Source of the DNA: Granulosicoccus sp965214025
GTDB taxonomy: Bacteria > Pseudomonadota > Gammaproteobacteria > Granulosicoccales > Granulosicoccaceae
Assembly (NCBI GenBank): GCA_965214025.1
Contig: CBDCAW010000083.1
Span: forward strand, 62,001 to 126,000
DNA: 64,000 bases
Direction: 5' to 3'
The position numbers were made by a program, and so were the translations under genes. This document shows, one piece after another, positions 1 to 8,218 of this stretch. The first letter of the stretch is position 1, and every line of letters starts with the position of its first letter. A model generated the notes under the pieces. The model searched no databases. It was not told where the DNA came from and was given only the letters and a program-made list of their open reading frames with translations.

Positions 1-1
1 C

Positions 2-250
2 TCCGTGCACCTGGTGGCATCGCTACCCTGTCCGTATCAGATGATTCGCTATCGGGACAACGTGTATGCCACACAGTTCCACCCCGAGGCCGACAGCGAT
101 GGCTTCGAGCTACGTATCAAGACCTACGCCGACAAGGGCTACTTTCCGCCCGAAGACGCCGCGCGGCTGGTCGCCATGTGCCGCGCAGAAGACGTGCATG
201 CGCCCGAGCGCATCCTGAAAGCCTTCGTGGAACGCATGAAATCGCCATGA
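2..250 (+). CDS. Glutamine amidotransferase (class I), C-terminal fragment
   Basis: This is the last 80 or so residues of a class I glutamine amidotransferase whose start lies outside the window. The visible part contains the conserved TQFHPE motif, which carries the catalytic His and Glu of the Cys-His-Glu triad, followed by a helical tail. Such GMP synthase-like stand-alone domains hydrolyse glutamine to supply ammonia to a partner, or act on other gamma-glutamyl substrates. The catalytic Cys is upstream and not visible, so activity and exact family cannot be judged. The stop codon overlaps the ATG of the next gene (ATGA), which suggests translational coupling. Confidence 0.8.
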   Translation, partial: SVHLVASLPCPYQMIRYRDNVYATQFHPEADSDGFELRIKTYADKGYFPPEDAARLVAMCRAEDVHAPERILKAFVERMKSP

Positions 251-801
251 CCGACGTATCCCTGCCTGTCTACCGGCCCTGGATGAACATCGTGATCTAC
301 CAGGGCATCTGGTTCCTGGCGGTACTCGGCCGTGAGCAGTACGCACCGTGGCTGCTGTTGGCGCTGGCCCTGCATCTGGCGCTGTGCCGCGAGCGTGGTC
401 GGGAGCTGAGCGTCATGCTGGCCTGCTCGGCGGTCGGCGTGCTGGCGGATTCGATCCTGTCGATGTCGGGGCTGTACGAATTCACGCCACCGGCCGACCT
501 CCTGCCGATACCGCTGTGGCTGGTGGCGATCTGGCTGGGCTTCACCGCCACCCTGCGCCATGCGCTGAGCTGGTTCCTGGAACCTGTACCGTGGCGCCTG
601 CCGTTGTTCCTGGCCTGCGGCATCGTCGGCGCACCGCTGAGCTACCTCGCCGCGGCGCGCCTGGGTTCGGTGGAACTACCGCTCGGGTACCTGAGCTCCG
701 GGCTGATCATCGGAGCCACCTGGGTGCCGATCATGCTGGCGCTGGTCTATCTCACGCGCTGGCTCGGAAATCTGTCGCCACAGACCACAGCGCCTTCATG
801 A
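247..801 (+). CDS. DUF2878 family integral membrane protein
   Basis: The predicted protein has 184 residues and about six hydrophobic segments, with the order and loop pattern typical of the DUF2878 family (small inner-membrane proteins of unknown function). The start is taken at the ATG overlapping the preceding stop because homology-like hydrophobic sequence begins right after it and the earlier in-frame ATG lies inside the upstream gene. The gene is probably co-transcribed with the amidotransferase before it and possibly with the aminotransferase 20 bp after it. No catalytic motif is visible and no function is assigned. Confidence 0.75.
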   Translation: MTDVSLPVYRPWMNIVIYQGIWFLAVLGREQYAPWLLLALALHLALCRERGRELSVMLACSAVGVLADSILSMSGLYEFTPPADLLPIPLWLVAIWLGFTATLRHALSWFLEPVPWRLPLFLACGIVGAPLSYLAAARLGSVELPLGYLSSGLIIGATWVPIMLALVYLTRWLGNLSPQTTAPS

Positions 802-821
802 ACTGGTAGTGTTCCGCGGTT

Positions 822-2069
822 ATGAGCAACCTTGAAGCACTGAGCGCCGAGCATGCCGCCTTTCGCAAGCGCGGCCTGTCACTGAACATGGAACGCGGCC
901 AACCGGCCGGCGAGAACTTCGACCTGAGCAAGCCGCTGCTGTCGATACTGTCCGATGACGACTACATCACCGACAACGGGGTGGATATCCGCAATTATCC
1001 CGGCGGCATCGCAGGGCTTGCCGAAGCGCGTGAACTGTTCTGCGAACAACTGCGGGTGGCACCCGATGAGATCCTGATCGGCAACAGCTCGAGCCTCGAG
1101 CTGATGAGCCATGTGTTCAGCTGGGCCTTGCTCAGAGGTGTCCATGGCAGCGATGGCGGCTGGGTGCACGACAAGCCTCGCCTGATCGTGACGGTACCCG
1201 GCTACGACCGCCATTTCAGCCTGGCCACGGCGCTCGGCTTCGAACTGCTCACGGTAGACATGCTGACCACCGGCCCGGACATGGATGCCGTGGAACGGCT
1301 GGCCGCGGAAGATCCACGCATCAAGGGCATCTACTTCGTGCCCACCTACAGCAACCCCACCGGCGACTGCCTGTCGGAGGCCTCGGCACGGCGCCTGCTC
1401 GCGATGCCCACGGCGGCCCCCGATTTCACCGTGTTTGCCGATGACGCCTATGCCATTCATCATCTGGTGGAACCCACATCGCCGATGCCGAACCTGCTGC
1501 GGCTTGCCGATGCGCTCGGCAACCCGGAGCGGGTGATCGTGTTCGGTTCGACCTCCAAGGTCACCTTCGCCAGTGCCGGGCTTGCCTTTGTCGGCATGAG
1601 CAAGACGAACCTGGCGTACTGGTCCGCGTTGTTCTCGCAGCAATCGATCGGGCCGAACAAGGTCGAGCAGTGGCGGCATGTGAAGTTTCTCAGGAACTTC
1701 GAAGGCGGGCTCGGTGGGTTGATGCGCGCTCATGCCGCGTTGCTCAAACCGAAGTTCGATGCGGTGATCGACAGCCTCGAGGACTCACTGGGCAATCGCG
1801 ACCTGGCACGCTGGAGCGAGCCACGCGGCGGCTATTTCATCAGCCTCGATACCCGGCGCCCCGTCGCCACCCGAGTCATCGAGCTGGCACGCGAGGCAGG
1901 TGTTGCCCTGACCCCGCCGGGTGCCACATTCCCCGGCGGTGACGACCCGGCCGACAGCAACATACGCCTTGCCCCCACACGGCCTCCATTGGAGGATGTA
2001 CGCACCGCGATGCAGGTGGTCACTTGCTGCATACGGCTGGCTTCTGCCGAGTACGATGCGAAGCGTTGA
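822..2069 (+). CDS. PLP-dependent class I aminotransferase (aspartate aminotransferase type Ic-like)
   Basis: A 415-residue cytosolic fold-type I aminotransferase. The N-terminal SLNMERGQPAGENFDLS block, the NYPGG motif and a GSTSK segment with the likely Schiff-base Lys at residue 246 are characteristic of the family that includes Corynebacterium-type (subgroup Ic) aspartate aminotransferase. The YSNPTG motif near residue 175 and the RLAPTRPP segment near the C-terminus would bind cofactor and substrate carboxylates. Substrate specificity cannot be read from the sequence, so aspartate is only the best guess. The start ATG is 20 bp after the DUF2878 gene. The gene is followed by a 290-bp non-coding gap that carries two palindromes. 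Confidence 0.85.
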   Translation: MSNLEALSAEHAAFRKRGLSLNMERGQPAGENFDLSKPLLSILSDDDYITDNGVDIRNYPGGIAGLAEARELFCEQLRVAPDEILIGNSSSLELMSHVFSWALLRGVHGSDGGWVHDKPRLIVTVPGYDRHFSLATALGFELLTVDMLTTGPDMDAVERLAAEDPRIKGIYFVPTYSNPTGDCLSEASARRLLAMPTAAPDFTVFADDAYAIHHLVEPTSPMPNLLRLADALGNPERVIVFGSTSKVTFASAGLAFVGMSKTNLAYWSALFSQQSIGPNKVEQWRHVKFLRNFEGGLGGLMRAHAALLKPKFDAVIDSLEDSLGNRDLARWSEPRGGYFISLDTRRPVATRVIELAREAGVALTPPGATFPGGDDPADSNIRLAPTRPPLEDVRTAMQVVTCCIRLASAEYDAKR

Positions 2070-2186
2070 GGTGGCGGTAGTCGTGCGATTCGGTAGGTAC
2101 TGCGACACGGCCACGTTCACTGCTCGTGGTGATGCCAATGACCCTCACATTCGAAGCAGAGTCACCGTCTCCGCAGAGGCCAGGCA

Positions 2187-2257
2187 CGTTCCCGCGGGAA
2201 CGCATGCCGGGTTTCGGGCTACGCGCCGATTGGTGTGAAAGACGTTCCCGCGGGAAC
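2187..2257. repeat. Two copies of a perfect palindrome, GTTCCCGCGGGAAC
   Basis: The gap between the aminotransferase and rlmA contains the 14-bp perfect palindrome GTTCCCGCGGGAAC twice, at 2188-2201 and 2244-2257. Both are preceded by AC, and the first extends to a 16-bp palindrome. The start-to-start spacing is 56 bp, a little over five helical turns, so the two dyads lie on nearly the same DNA face. Such paired dyads can be operators for a dimeric regulator, or copies of a dispersed repeat. No regulator is encoded nearby. The rest of the 2070-2362 gap shows no gene. Confidence 0.6.
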
Positions 2258-2362
2258 TTGTTCAGGTATCTTGGCCGTCCATCCAGCCCGTCGCGCGGAT
2301 GCGGCCGATGATCTGGATCCGGTAGAAGCGTGGTGGTGCGCCACGGTGGAATGGTTGACGCA

Positions 2363-3265
2363 ATGATAGATCCCACGATACCGCTCGCCTGCCCGCTGGA
2401 CGGCCTGGCACTGACGCCGTCGGGGAACAGCTGGCGCTGCGCCGGCAATCACTGTTACGACGTTGCCCGCGACGGCTACCTGAACCTGCTGCCGGTTCGC
2501 TACAAGCCATCGAAGGATCCGGGCGACTCGCGTGCGATGATCGCGGCGCGGCGCCGGGTGCTCGATGCCGGGGTCTTCGAACCTCTGGGCCGCACCGTGG
2601 CCGAGCAGGTACAAGGGCATGTAAGAGACCCTATGATCGAGGCACGCAGTGGCGCGATGCAGCCGCTCGTTCTCGATGCCGGTTGCGGTGAGGGCCACTA
2701 CACCGAGCAGCTGCGCCGCCTGCTCGATGCACGGGAAGACACGCAGCGTACCCAGGTTCTGGGGGTGGATATCTCACGCTGGGCGATCACCGCAGCGGCG
2801 AAACGCCACAAGGGCATCGCCTGGGTGGTGGCCAACAACCGACGCCTGCCGATACTGCAAGGACGGTGCGATGTGATAACGAGCCTGTTCGGCTTTGAAA
2901 CCTGGCGCCCCTGGGCCGAGTTGCAGCACCGCGGGCAGCTGGTGCTGATGGCCCATGCCGGCCCACTGCATCTGATCGAGCTGCGCAAGGCGATCTACTC
3001 CACCGTGCGCGTACACGCCCCGCCCGATGACAAGCCGGCGCGCGAGGCAGGCTACGAACGCGTCGGGGATTTTCGGCTGACCGACGCACGCACGGTAGCC
3101 GGGGATACGCTCTGGAACGATATCTTCCTGATGACGCCGCATGGCCACAGAGCCTCGAGGCCCAATGCCGATGTGAAAGCCGACATGAATACCGGTTTGG
3201 GCGAGCGCATGGCCGGCAAGGCTCTCACGCTCGACGTGCAGCTACGCTGGTATCGCCGATCATGA
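2363..3265 (+). CDS. rlmA: 23S rRNA (guanine-N1)-methyltransferase RlmA
   Basis: A SAM-dependent methyltransferase of about 300 residues matching RlmA/RrmA, which methylates N1 of G745 (or G748) in 23S rRNA. The N-terminal zinc-ribbon pattern is present (ACPLDG, then WRCAGNHCYDVARDGYLNLLP). The family motif KDPGDS follows, then the SAM-binding motif LDAGCGEGHYTE near residue 105 and a C-terminal substrate domain. Length agrees with the usual 270-300 residues. The start is uncertain between ATG 2351 and ATG 2363; the latter is chosen because the conserved region begins soon after. The stop overlaps the ATG of the radical SAM gene (ATGA), so the two genes are probably coupled. Confidence 0.88.
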   Translation: MIDPTIPLACPLDGLALTPSGNSWRCAGNHCYDVARDGYLNLLPVRYKPSKDPGDSRAMIAARRRVLDAGVFEPLGRTVAEQVQGHVRDPMIEARSGAMQPLVLDAGCGEGHYTEQLRRLLDAREDTQRTQVLGVDISRWAITAAAKRHKGIAWVVANNRRLPILQGRCDVITSLFGFETWRPWAELQHRGQLVLMAHAGPLHLIELRKAIYSTVRVHAPPDDKPAREAGYERVGDFRLTDARTVAGDTLWNDIFLMTPHGHRASRPNADVKADMNTGLGERMAGKALTLDVQLRWYRRS

Positions 3266-4854
3266 AGCAGCTCGAGCCCGATATCGTGCTCAGTACACTG
3301 AACGCCAGCTACATCCATGCATCGCTGGGCCTGCGGTATCTGTACGCCAACATGGGAATACTGCAACCTCGCACCCGTCTCATGGAGTTCACCATCGCGA
3401 ACCGACCGGACACGATCGTCGAGACACTGATGGAGGCGTTGCCGGCATGCCGTATCTTCGGTTTCGGTGTGTACATCTGGAACGTCATGGAAACCACCGA
3501 GGTGATACGGCTTCTGAAGATCCTCTGCCCGGACATCACCATCATCATCGGCGGGCCCGAAGTCAGCTTCGAGCGTGAGAATCAGCCGATCTGCAAGCTC
3601 GCCGACTTCGTCATCACCGGCCAGGCCGACGTGGCCTTCGCCGAGTTGTGCGAACAGGTGCTGAGGCGTGAGCCGCCCGCCACGAAACTCGTCTCGCCGT
3701 TGCCGATCGACCTGAAAAGCCTGCAAAGCCCCTATCCCGGCTATGACGCGGACGACCTGAGCAACCGGGTCTTGTATGTCGAGGCATCACGCGGATGCCC
3801 GTTCAAGTGCGAATTCTGCCTGTCCTCACTCGATCGTACCGCCGAGGCCTTCGACCTGGAGCGTTTTCTCGCCGACATGCAGGCGTTGATCGAACGGGGT
3901 GCGCGCCAGTTCAAGTTCGTCGATCGGACCTTCAATCTGAAGGTGGAGACCAGCCGACGCATACTGGCGTTCTTTCTGGCCCACATGGCAACGACCGACA
4001 AGCTGTTCCTGCACTTCGAGTTGATACCCGATCGCCTGCCGGACGCCCTGCGTGATCTGCTGACGCGATTTCCCGCCGGCAGCCTGCAGTTCGAGATCGG
4101 CATACAGTCCTTCGAACCGGACGTGCAGCAGCGTATCAGCCGCCGGCAGAACCATGAACGCACGTGTGCGAACTTGCGCTGGTTGCGAGAACATACCGAG
4201 GCACACATACACACCGATCTCATCTTCGGCCTGCCGGGCGAAACCCTGGACAGTTTCGGCAAAGGGTTCGACTTGCTGTATTCACTTCGCCCGCAGGAGA
4301 TACAGGTAGGCATGCTCAAGCGCCTGCGTGGCACCCCGATCGCACGCCATACGCGCGAGTTCGACATGCGTTACGCCAGCTCCCCACCTTATCGCATCCT
4401 CGCCAACCGGCAGGTGGATTTTCCCACCATGCAGCGGGTGAACCGTTTCGCCCGCTACTGGGATCTGATCGGTAATTCGGGTCGCTTTCCGAACACCCTG
4501 CCACAGCTGCTTGGTGAACAGCCCTTCGCCCGCTTCATGATCGCCTGCGACTGGCTGCATGAAACGACGCGGCAGACGCACCGCATTGCCCTGCCACGCC
4601 TGTTTCGACTGCTGCATGAACTGATGCGGACCGTGCTGCAGGTCGATACCGAGATCACCGACAGCCTGCTGCTGAGTGACTATCGGCATAACGGCCTGCG
4701 CGGGCAGCCCGATTTCATCAAGCACCGGGGCAAGGACCAGGGCTCGACCAAAACTTTGGCGGGCAGCGCCTGCGGCAGCGGCGAGGTGAAGCCGGTGACG
4801 CCCGGCGGCCCCGTGAGGCAGGCACGACACCAGGTGAATCTGAGTACGAAGTGA
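3262..4854 (+). CDS. B12-binding-domain radical SAM protein, DUF4080 type
   Basis: A 530-residue cytosolic radical SAM enzyme. An N-terminal B12-binding-like Rossmann domain (residues 5-130, with the IIIGGPEVSFE segment) is followed by the canonical cluster motif GCPFKCEFC near residue 178 (CxxxCxxC, binding a 4Fe-4S cluster). A TIM-barrel core follows, with the GLPGET and IGIQS motifs, then a C-terminal region resembling DUF4080. The family is widespread but its reaction is not established. The last 40 residues are low-complexity and Gly/Lys-rich. It overlaps rlmA by four bases, which suggests a shared transcript, and ends one base before the convergent TRAP permease gene. Confidence 0.82.
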   Translation: MKQLEPDIVLSTLNASYIHASLGLRYLYANMGILQPRTRLMEFTIANRPDTIVETLMEALPACRIFGFGVYIWNVMETTEVIRLLKILCPDITIIIGGPEVSFERENQPICKLADFVITGQADVAFAELCEQVLRREPPATKLVSPLPIDLKSLQSPYPGYDADDLSNRVLYVEASRGCPFKCEFCLSSLDRTAEAFDLERFLADMQALIERGARQFKFVDRTFNLKVETSRRILAFFLAHMATTDKLFLHFELIPDRLPDALRDLLTRFPAGSLQFEIGIQSFEPDVQQRISRRQNHERTCANLRWLREHTEAHIHTDLIFGLPGETLDSFGKGFDLLYSLRPQEIQVGMLKRLRGTPIARHTREFDMRYASSPPYRILANRQVDFPTMQRVNRFARYWDLIGNSGRFPNTLPQLLGEQPFARFMIACDWLHETTRQTHRIALPRLFRLLHELMRTVLQVDTEITDSLLLSDYRHNGLRGQPDFIKHRGKDQGSTKTLAGSACGSGEVKPVTPGGPVRQARHQVNLSTK

Positions 4855-4855
4855 A

Positions 4856-6166
4856 TCAGAGCACGAACAGCACGATACCCGGAAAGCCAACCAGCAGAAC
4901 CACACGAAGCAGATCAGCCACCACGAAATAGGTCACCGCCTTCCAGGTGGCAACCTCGGGGGTGTCCTTGTCCATCGCATTGATGATGAACAGGTTCAGC
5001 CCCACCGGCGGCGTGATCAAGCCGATCTCCACCACGATCAGCACCAGTATGCCGAACCAGATCGACAGTTGCTCCACGCTCATGCCGAAGTCCAGGCCGC
5101 CGATGATCGGATAGAAGATCGGGATGGTCAGCAGGATCATGCTGAGCGAATCCATCAGGCAGCCGAACACGAGATAGAACAACAGCATCACGATGAGCAC
5201 TGCCCACGGGCTCAGGGCCTGATCGATGACGAAGGCAGCAAGCTCCTGCGGTACCTGGGTCAACGCGAGAAAACCGTTGTAGATCGCCGCCCCCAGAATG
5301 ATGAAGAAGATCATCGCGGTGTTGCGTGCGGTGACCAGCAGGCACTCGGCGATACCCGGCCTGCTCAGGCGGCCCGAGAACAGGGCAGCCAGCCCGGTCA
5401 GCACCGCACCCACCGCGGCTCCTTCGGTCGGTGTGAACCAGCCGGCGTAGATGCCACCGACCACCAGCGTGAAGATCAGCACGACGGGCCAGACTTGCAG
5501 CATGACGATGAGGCGCTGCGCCAGCGGCATCGGTGAGCGCGATTCTTCCGCCTGCGGATGGCGCCGCACGTAGACGCCGATGGCGAGCAGGTAACCGAGT
5601 GCGGCGAGCAAGCCTGGCACCAGTGCGGCGAGAAACAGGCGGGCGATGTTCTGCTCGGTCAGGATCGCATAGATCACCAGAATCACCGACGGTGGAATCA
5701 ATATGCCCAGGGTGCCCCCGGCGGCCACGGTTGCCGTGGCGAAGCCACCGGAATAGCCGTGACGACGCAGCTCGGGCAAGGCGACCCGGCCCATGGTGGC
5801 GGCGGTGGCGAGCGAGGAGCCGCAAATCGCACCGAAACCGGCGCAGGCACCCACCGCCGCCATCGCCAGCCCGCCACGGAAATGGCCCAGCCAGGCATCG
5901 GCAGTGCGGAACAACGCCTGCGACATGCCGGACAGCGTGGCGAGCTGACCCATCAGCAGGAACATCGGGATGATGCTCAGCGAGTAGCTGGAGAACGTGG
6001 AATAGGTTTCACTCTTCAGGCGAGCCATGAATACGGCGGAGCCATCCAGCGCCAGATACAGACCACCCAGACCACACAGCAGCATGGCCAGACCGATCGG
6101 TGCGCGCAGCACGATCATCAGCAACAGCACAGGGAACGACCACAGGCCGAGTTCGAACTGGCTCAA
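4856..6166 (-). CDS. dctM: TRAP transporter large permease, DctM family
   Basis: A 436-residue, roughly twelve-helix membrane protein of the DctM (TRAP large permease) family. It carries the family hallmarks GxxCGSSLATAATMGRVALPEL and GGTLGILIPPS. Together with DctQ and DctP it forms a sodium-driven, binding-protein-dependent importer, usually for C4-dicarboxylates, keto acids or other organic anions. The start is placed at a TTG that overlaps the dctQ stop (TTGA), because the codons upstream of it do not look coding and the hydrophobic protein begins directly after it. The order dctP-dctQ-dctM on the minus strand is standard for the family. The substrate cannot be deduced. Confidence 0.9.
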   Translation of the reverse strand: MSQFELGLWSFPVLLLMIVLRAPIGLAMLLCGLGGLYLALDGSAVFMARLKSETYSTFSSYSLSIIPMFLLMGQLATLSGMSQALFRTADAWLGHFRGGLAMAAVGACAGFGAICGSSLATAATMGRVALPELRRHGYSGGFATATVAAGGTLGILIPPSVILVIYAILTEQNIARLFLAALVPGLLAALGYLLAIGVYVRRHPQAEESRSPMPLAQRLIVMLQVWPVVLIFTLVVGGIYAGWFTPTEGAAVGAVLTGLAALFSGRLSRPGIAECLLVTARNTAMIFFIILGAAIYNGFLALTQVPQELAAFVIDQALSPWAVLIVMLLFYLVFGCLMDSLSMILLTIPIFYPIIGGLDFGMSVEQLSIWFGILVLIVVEIGLITPPVGLNLFIINAMDKDTPEVATWKAVTYFVVADLLRVVLLVGFPGIVLFVL

Positions 6167-6768
6167 TGACTCTCGCCTGGCGAAACCGTACCCAGCGGCG
6201 GTTCCTCGCCCTGCCCGGTGAACAGCCGGGCCACCCGCACAGCGGCACAGTAGAGGCTCACCACGGCGGCGACGAGCGAGCCTGCAAAGCTTGCTGCATA
6301 GCCCCACCAGACCGGAAACTGCAGCATGAAGGTCGTTTCAGCGTTCTCCCACTTGCCCTGGAGCCCGGCGAACAATTGCCAGCTGATCAGCACGAGCGTG
6401 GCTGCCAGCGCTACCTCCCAGAAGGCCAGCAGACCATGATTCACAACCACGGGCAGGTTTCTGGAGAAAACATCGACGCGCGCATGGGCGTCGTGCAACT
6501 GACAGACAGGCAGGAAGGCAAAGATGCAGAACGCGATGCCCGCTTCCAGGATCTCGAAATCGCCGGTGACCGGTCCGATTCCGATATCGTCGATGGCCGT
6601 GGCCAGACCCGGTAGCCAGGACTGCAGCCACGCGGAATGACTCGAACCTCCCAGCGAACGGCCGAGCACACTGACAACCGTCATCAGGGCGAGCCCGACG
6701 AGCACGGCACCACCGACCAACGCCAGCGAATGGGCGAGAAACCGGATGATTCGCCCGGCGGCGATCAC
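6163..6768 (-). CDS. dctQ: TRAP transporter small permease, DctQ family
   Basis: A 201-residue inner-membrane protein with four predicted transmembrane helices (about residues 15-35, 70-95, 110-130 and 150-175), matching the DctQ small permease in size and topology. The GRSLGG segment after helix one and the FEILEAGIAFCIFAFLPVCQ segment are typical. It would pair with the DctM protein encoded directly downstream. The gene overlaps dctP by four bases (ATGA) and dctM by a TTGA overlap, so all three cistrons are translationally coupled. An internal loop of about 30 residues between helices one and two is longer than usual. Confidence 0.85.
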   Translation of the reverse strand: MIAAGRIIRFLAHSLALVGGAVLVGLALMTVVSVLGRSLGGSSHSAWLQSWLPGLATAIDDIGIGPVTGDFEILEAGIAFCIFAFLPVCQLHDAHARVDVFSRNLPVVVNHGLLAFWEVALAATLVLISWQLFAGLQGKWENAETTFMLQFPVWWGYAASFAGSLVAAVVSLYCAAVRVARLFTGQGEEPPLGTVSPGESH

Positions 6769-7742
6769 TCCGAGGCCACGTCGATCAGTTGCCGTGCCGA
6801 TTCGAGCAGACCGGTACCGTCAAGGCCCTTCTCGTCCAGGTCCTCACGCCAGGCCTCTATGGTCGGCTGACTGGCCTTCCGCCATGACTCGACCTGATCA
6901 GCACTCAGCTCGATGACTTCGTTACCGCGCGCGATCGCCGACTTTCGTGCCGGACCATCATCCTCCTGCATCCGGCGGCCGGCGAAGGCCGAAAACTCCT
7001 CGCCCGAATTGGCGTCGATCACCGCCTTCAGCTCATCATCCAGGGCCTCGTACCGCTTCTTGTTCATCGCGAAGATGAAGGTCGTGGTGTACAGGGATGC
7101 GCCGGGAAACTCCGTGTGGTACTCCACCAGCTCGGGCACCTTCAGGGCCGCCGTGACCTCCCAAGGAATGACCGTGGCGCCGATCACACCTCTCGACAGG
7201 GCTTCGGGTACTGCCGGCACCGGCATGCCGATCGGCGTAGCGCCCAGATCGCTGAACAGGCGGGTGGTCACACGGCTGGGCGCCCGCAGCTTCACACCAG
7301 CCAGGTCTGAGCGGGAGGCTATCGGTTTCTTCGAGTGAATGATGCCAGGGCCGTGCACCCACAGGCCAAGCACATGAAACTCACTGAAGTCTGTCTGCAT
7401 CATCTCCCGCTCGGCCAGCTGCCAGAATGCCCGTGAGGTAGCTTCGGCATCACTCATCATGAACGGCAGTTCGAACACTTCGGTGCGTGGAAACCGGCCC
7501 GGGGTGTACCCCGATACCGTCCAGACGATGTCCGCGACCCCGTCGATCACCTGATCTATCAGCTCCGGCGGCTTCCCGCCCAGTTGCATCGACGCAAACC
7601 GCTGAACCTCGATGCGACCCGACGAATCAGCTTCGACCCTGTCTGCCCAGACATCGAGGACGTGCCGTGGAACGTTGGCCTGTGCGGGCAGGAACTGATG
7701 CATCCGCAGCGACACGTCGGCAGCCGCGGCCTGACCGCTCAA
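6765..7742 (-). CDS. dctP: TRAP transporter periplasmic substrate-binding protein, DctP family
   Basis: This is the periplasmic solute receptor of the TRAP system, with 325 residues in the open frame. Family features include the early LRMHQFLPAQANVP strand, the PGIIHSKKPI and DLAGVKLRAPS segments (whose Arg is the usual carboxylate ligand), and an AVPEALSRGVIGATVIPWE segment. The annotated start is a TTG inside what reads as a signal peptide. The frame continues upstream as an Arg-rich n-region, a hydrophobic core and AAAA-D, but meets a stop without an ATG. A neighbouring frame opens with ATG at 7833, and one extra base near 7785-7791 would join the two. The true start is therefore probably 7833 with a frameshift. 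Confidence 0.82.
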   Translation of the reverse strand: MSGQAAAADVSLRMHQFLPAQANVPRHVLDVWADRVEADSSGRIEVQRFASMQLGGKPPELIDQVIDGVADIVWTVSGYTPGRFPRTEVFELPFMMSDAEATSRAFWQLAEREMMQTDFSEFHVLGLWVHGPGIIHSKKPIASRSDLAGVKLRAPSRVTTRLFSDLGATPIGMPVPAVPEALSRGVIGATVIPWEVTAALKVPELVEYHTEFPGASLYTTTFIFAMNKKRYEALDDELKAVIDANSGEEFSAFAGRRMQEDDGPARKSAIARGNEVIELSADQVESWRKASQPTIEAWREDLDEKGLDGTGLLESARQLIDVASE

Positions 7743-7993
7743 GACGCAGGCGACGGCGAGCGGGCAGCAGAACCGGCGAACTATCGATTGAAGACAGCGA
7801 ACCGGCCGTCTCGGTGATGTTGAGCATCGTCATTCAGCCAATCGTCGTCAGGAAAGTTACCCGACGATGTTACCGGACGCGGGGCTCGACCGGACAAGTG
7901 ACCCACAGATAGGGAACGACAGCCGACCCTGGATGGCAGGTTGGCCTGATTCGTGGTTGTATCCTTCTCTCCACGCCAAGAAAGGAACATGTC

Positions 7994-8167
7994 ATGTCAC
8001 TCGGACTGAACACGGCCCGCGCCCAGCTGGCAAACCCGCGCAGCGTGACCAAACGGTATTCACCCGGCACCACCGGGGCTACCGCGAAGGGCTGGCTTAG
8101 GCGAATGATGCCGGTTGCGTTGATGCAGCGACATTCCCGACGGGTACGGGCACGCCTGCAGAAGTAG
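7994..8167 (+). CDS. Possible small basic protein, 57 residues
   Basis: A short frame of 57 codons starts at an ATG preceded by a good ribosome-binding site (AAAGGA, eight bases upstream) and ends at 8165-8167. The product is strongly basic, with about a dozen Arg and Lys residues and almost no acidic ones, and ends in the Arg-rich segment RHSRRVRARLQK. No family is recognised. It lies in a 400-bp gap between the divergent dctP gene and the convergent BCCT gene, and a hairpin follows it. High GC makes chance frames of this length common, so the call rests mainly on the ribosome-binding site and the basic composition. Confidence 0.4.
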   Translation: MSLGLNTARAQLANPRSVTKRYSPGTTGATAKGWLRRMMPVALMQRHSRRVRARLQK

Positions 8168-8173
8168 CGAGCA

Positions 8174-8187
8174 CCGGCCTTGGCCGG
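8174..8187. terminator. GC-rich inverted repeat between convergent genes
   Basis: CCGGCCTTGGCCGG is a perfect inverted repeat that can form a short stem with a CTTG loop, followed closely by a second palindrome, GCCCGCGGGC. It lies in the 51-bp gap between the small plus-strand frame and the end of the minus-strand BCCT gene, where a terminator for both would be expected. There is no T tract. Confidence 0.35.
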
Positions 8188-8218
8188 CGCCCGCGGGCCC
8201 CTCGAACTGCGTAGCCTG

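Noticed and set aside
5069..6169. Long open frames on the plus strand opposite the TRAP large permease
   Set aside because: They are antisense shadows of a clear DctM gene, with His/Gln/Arg-rich low-complexity translations and no homology.
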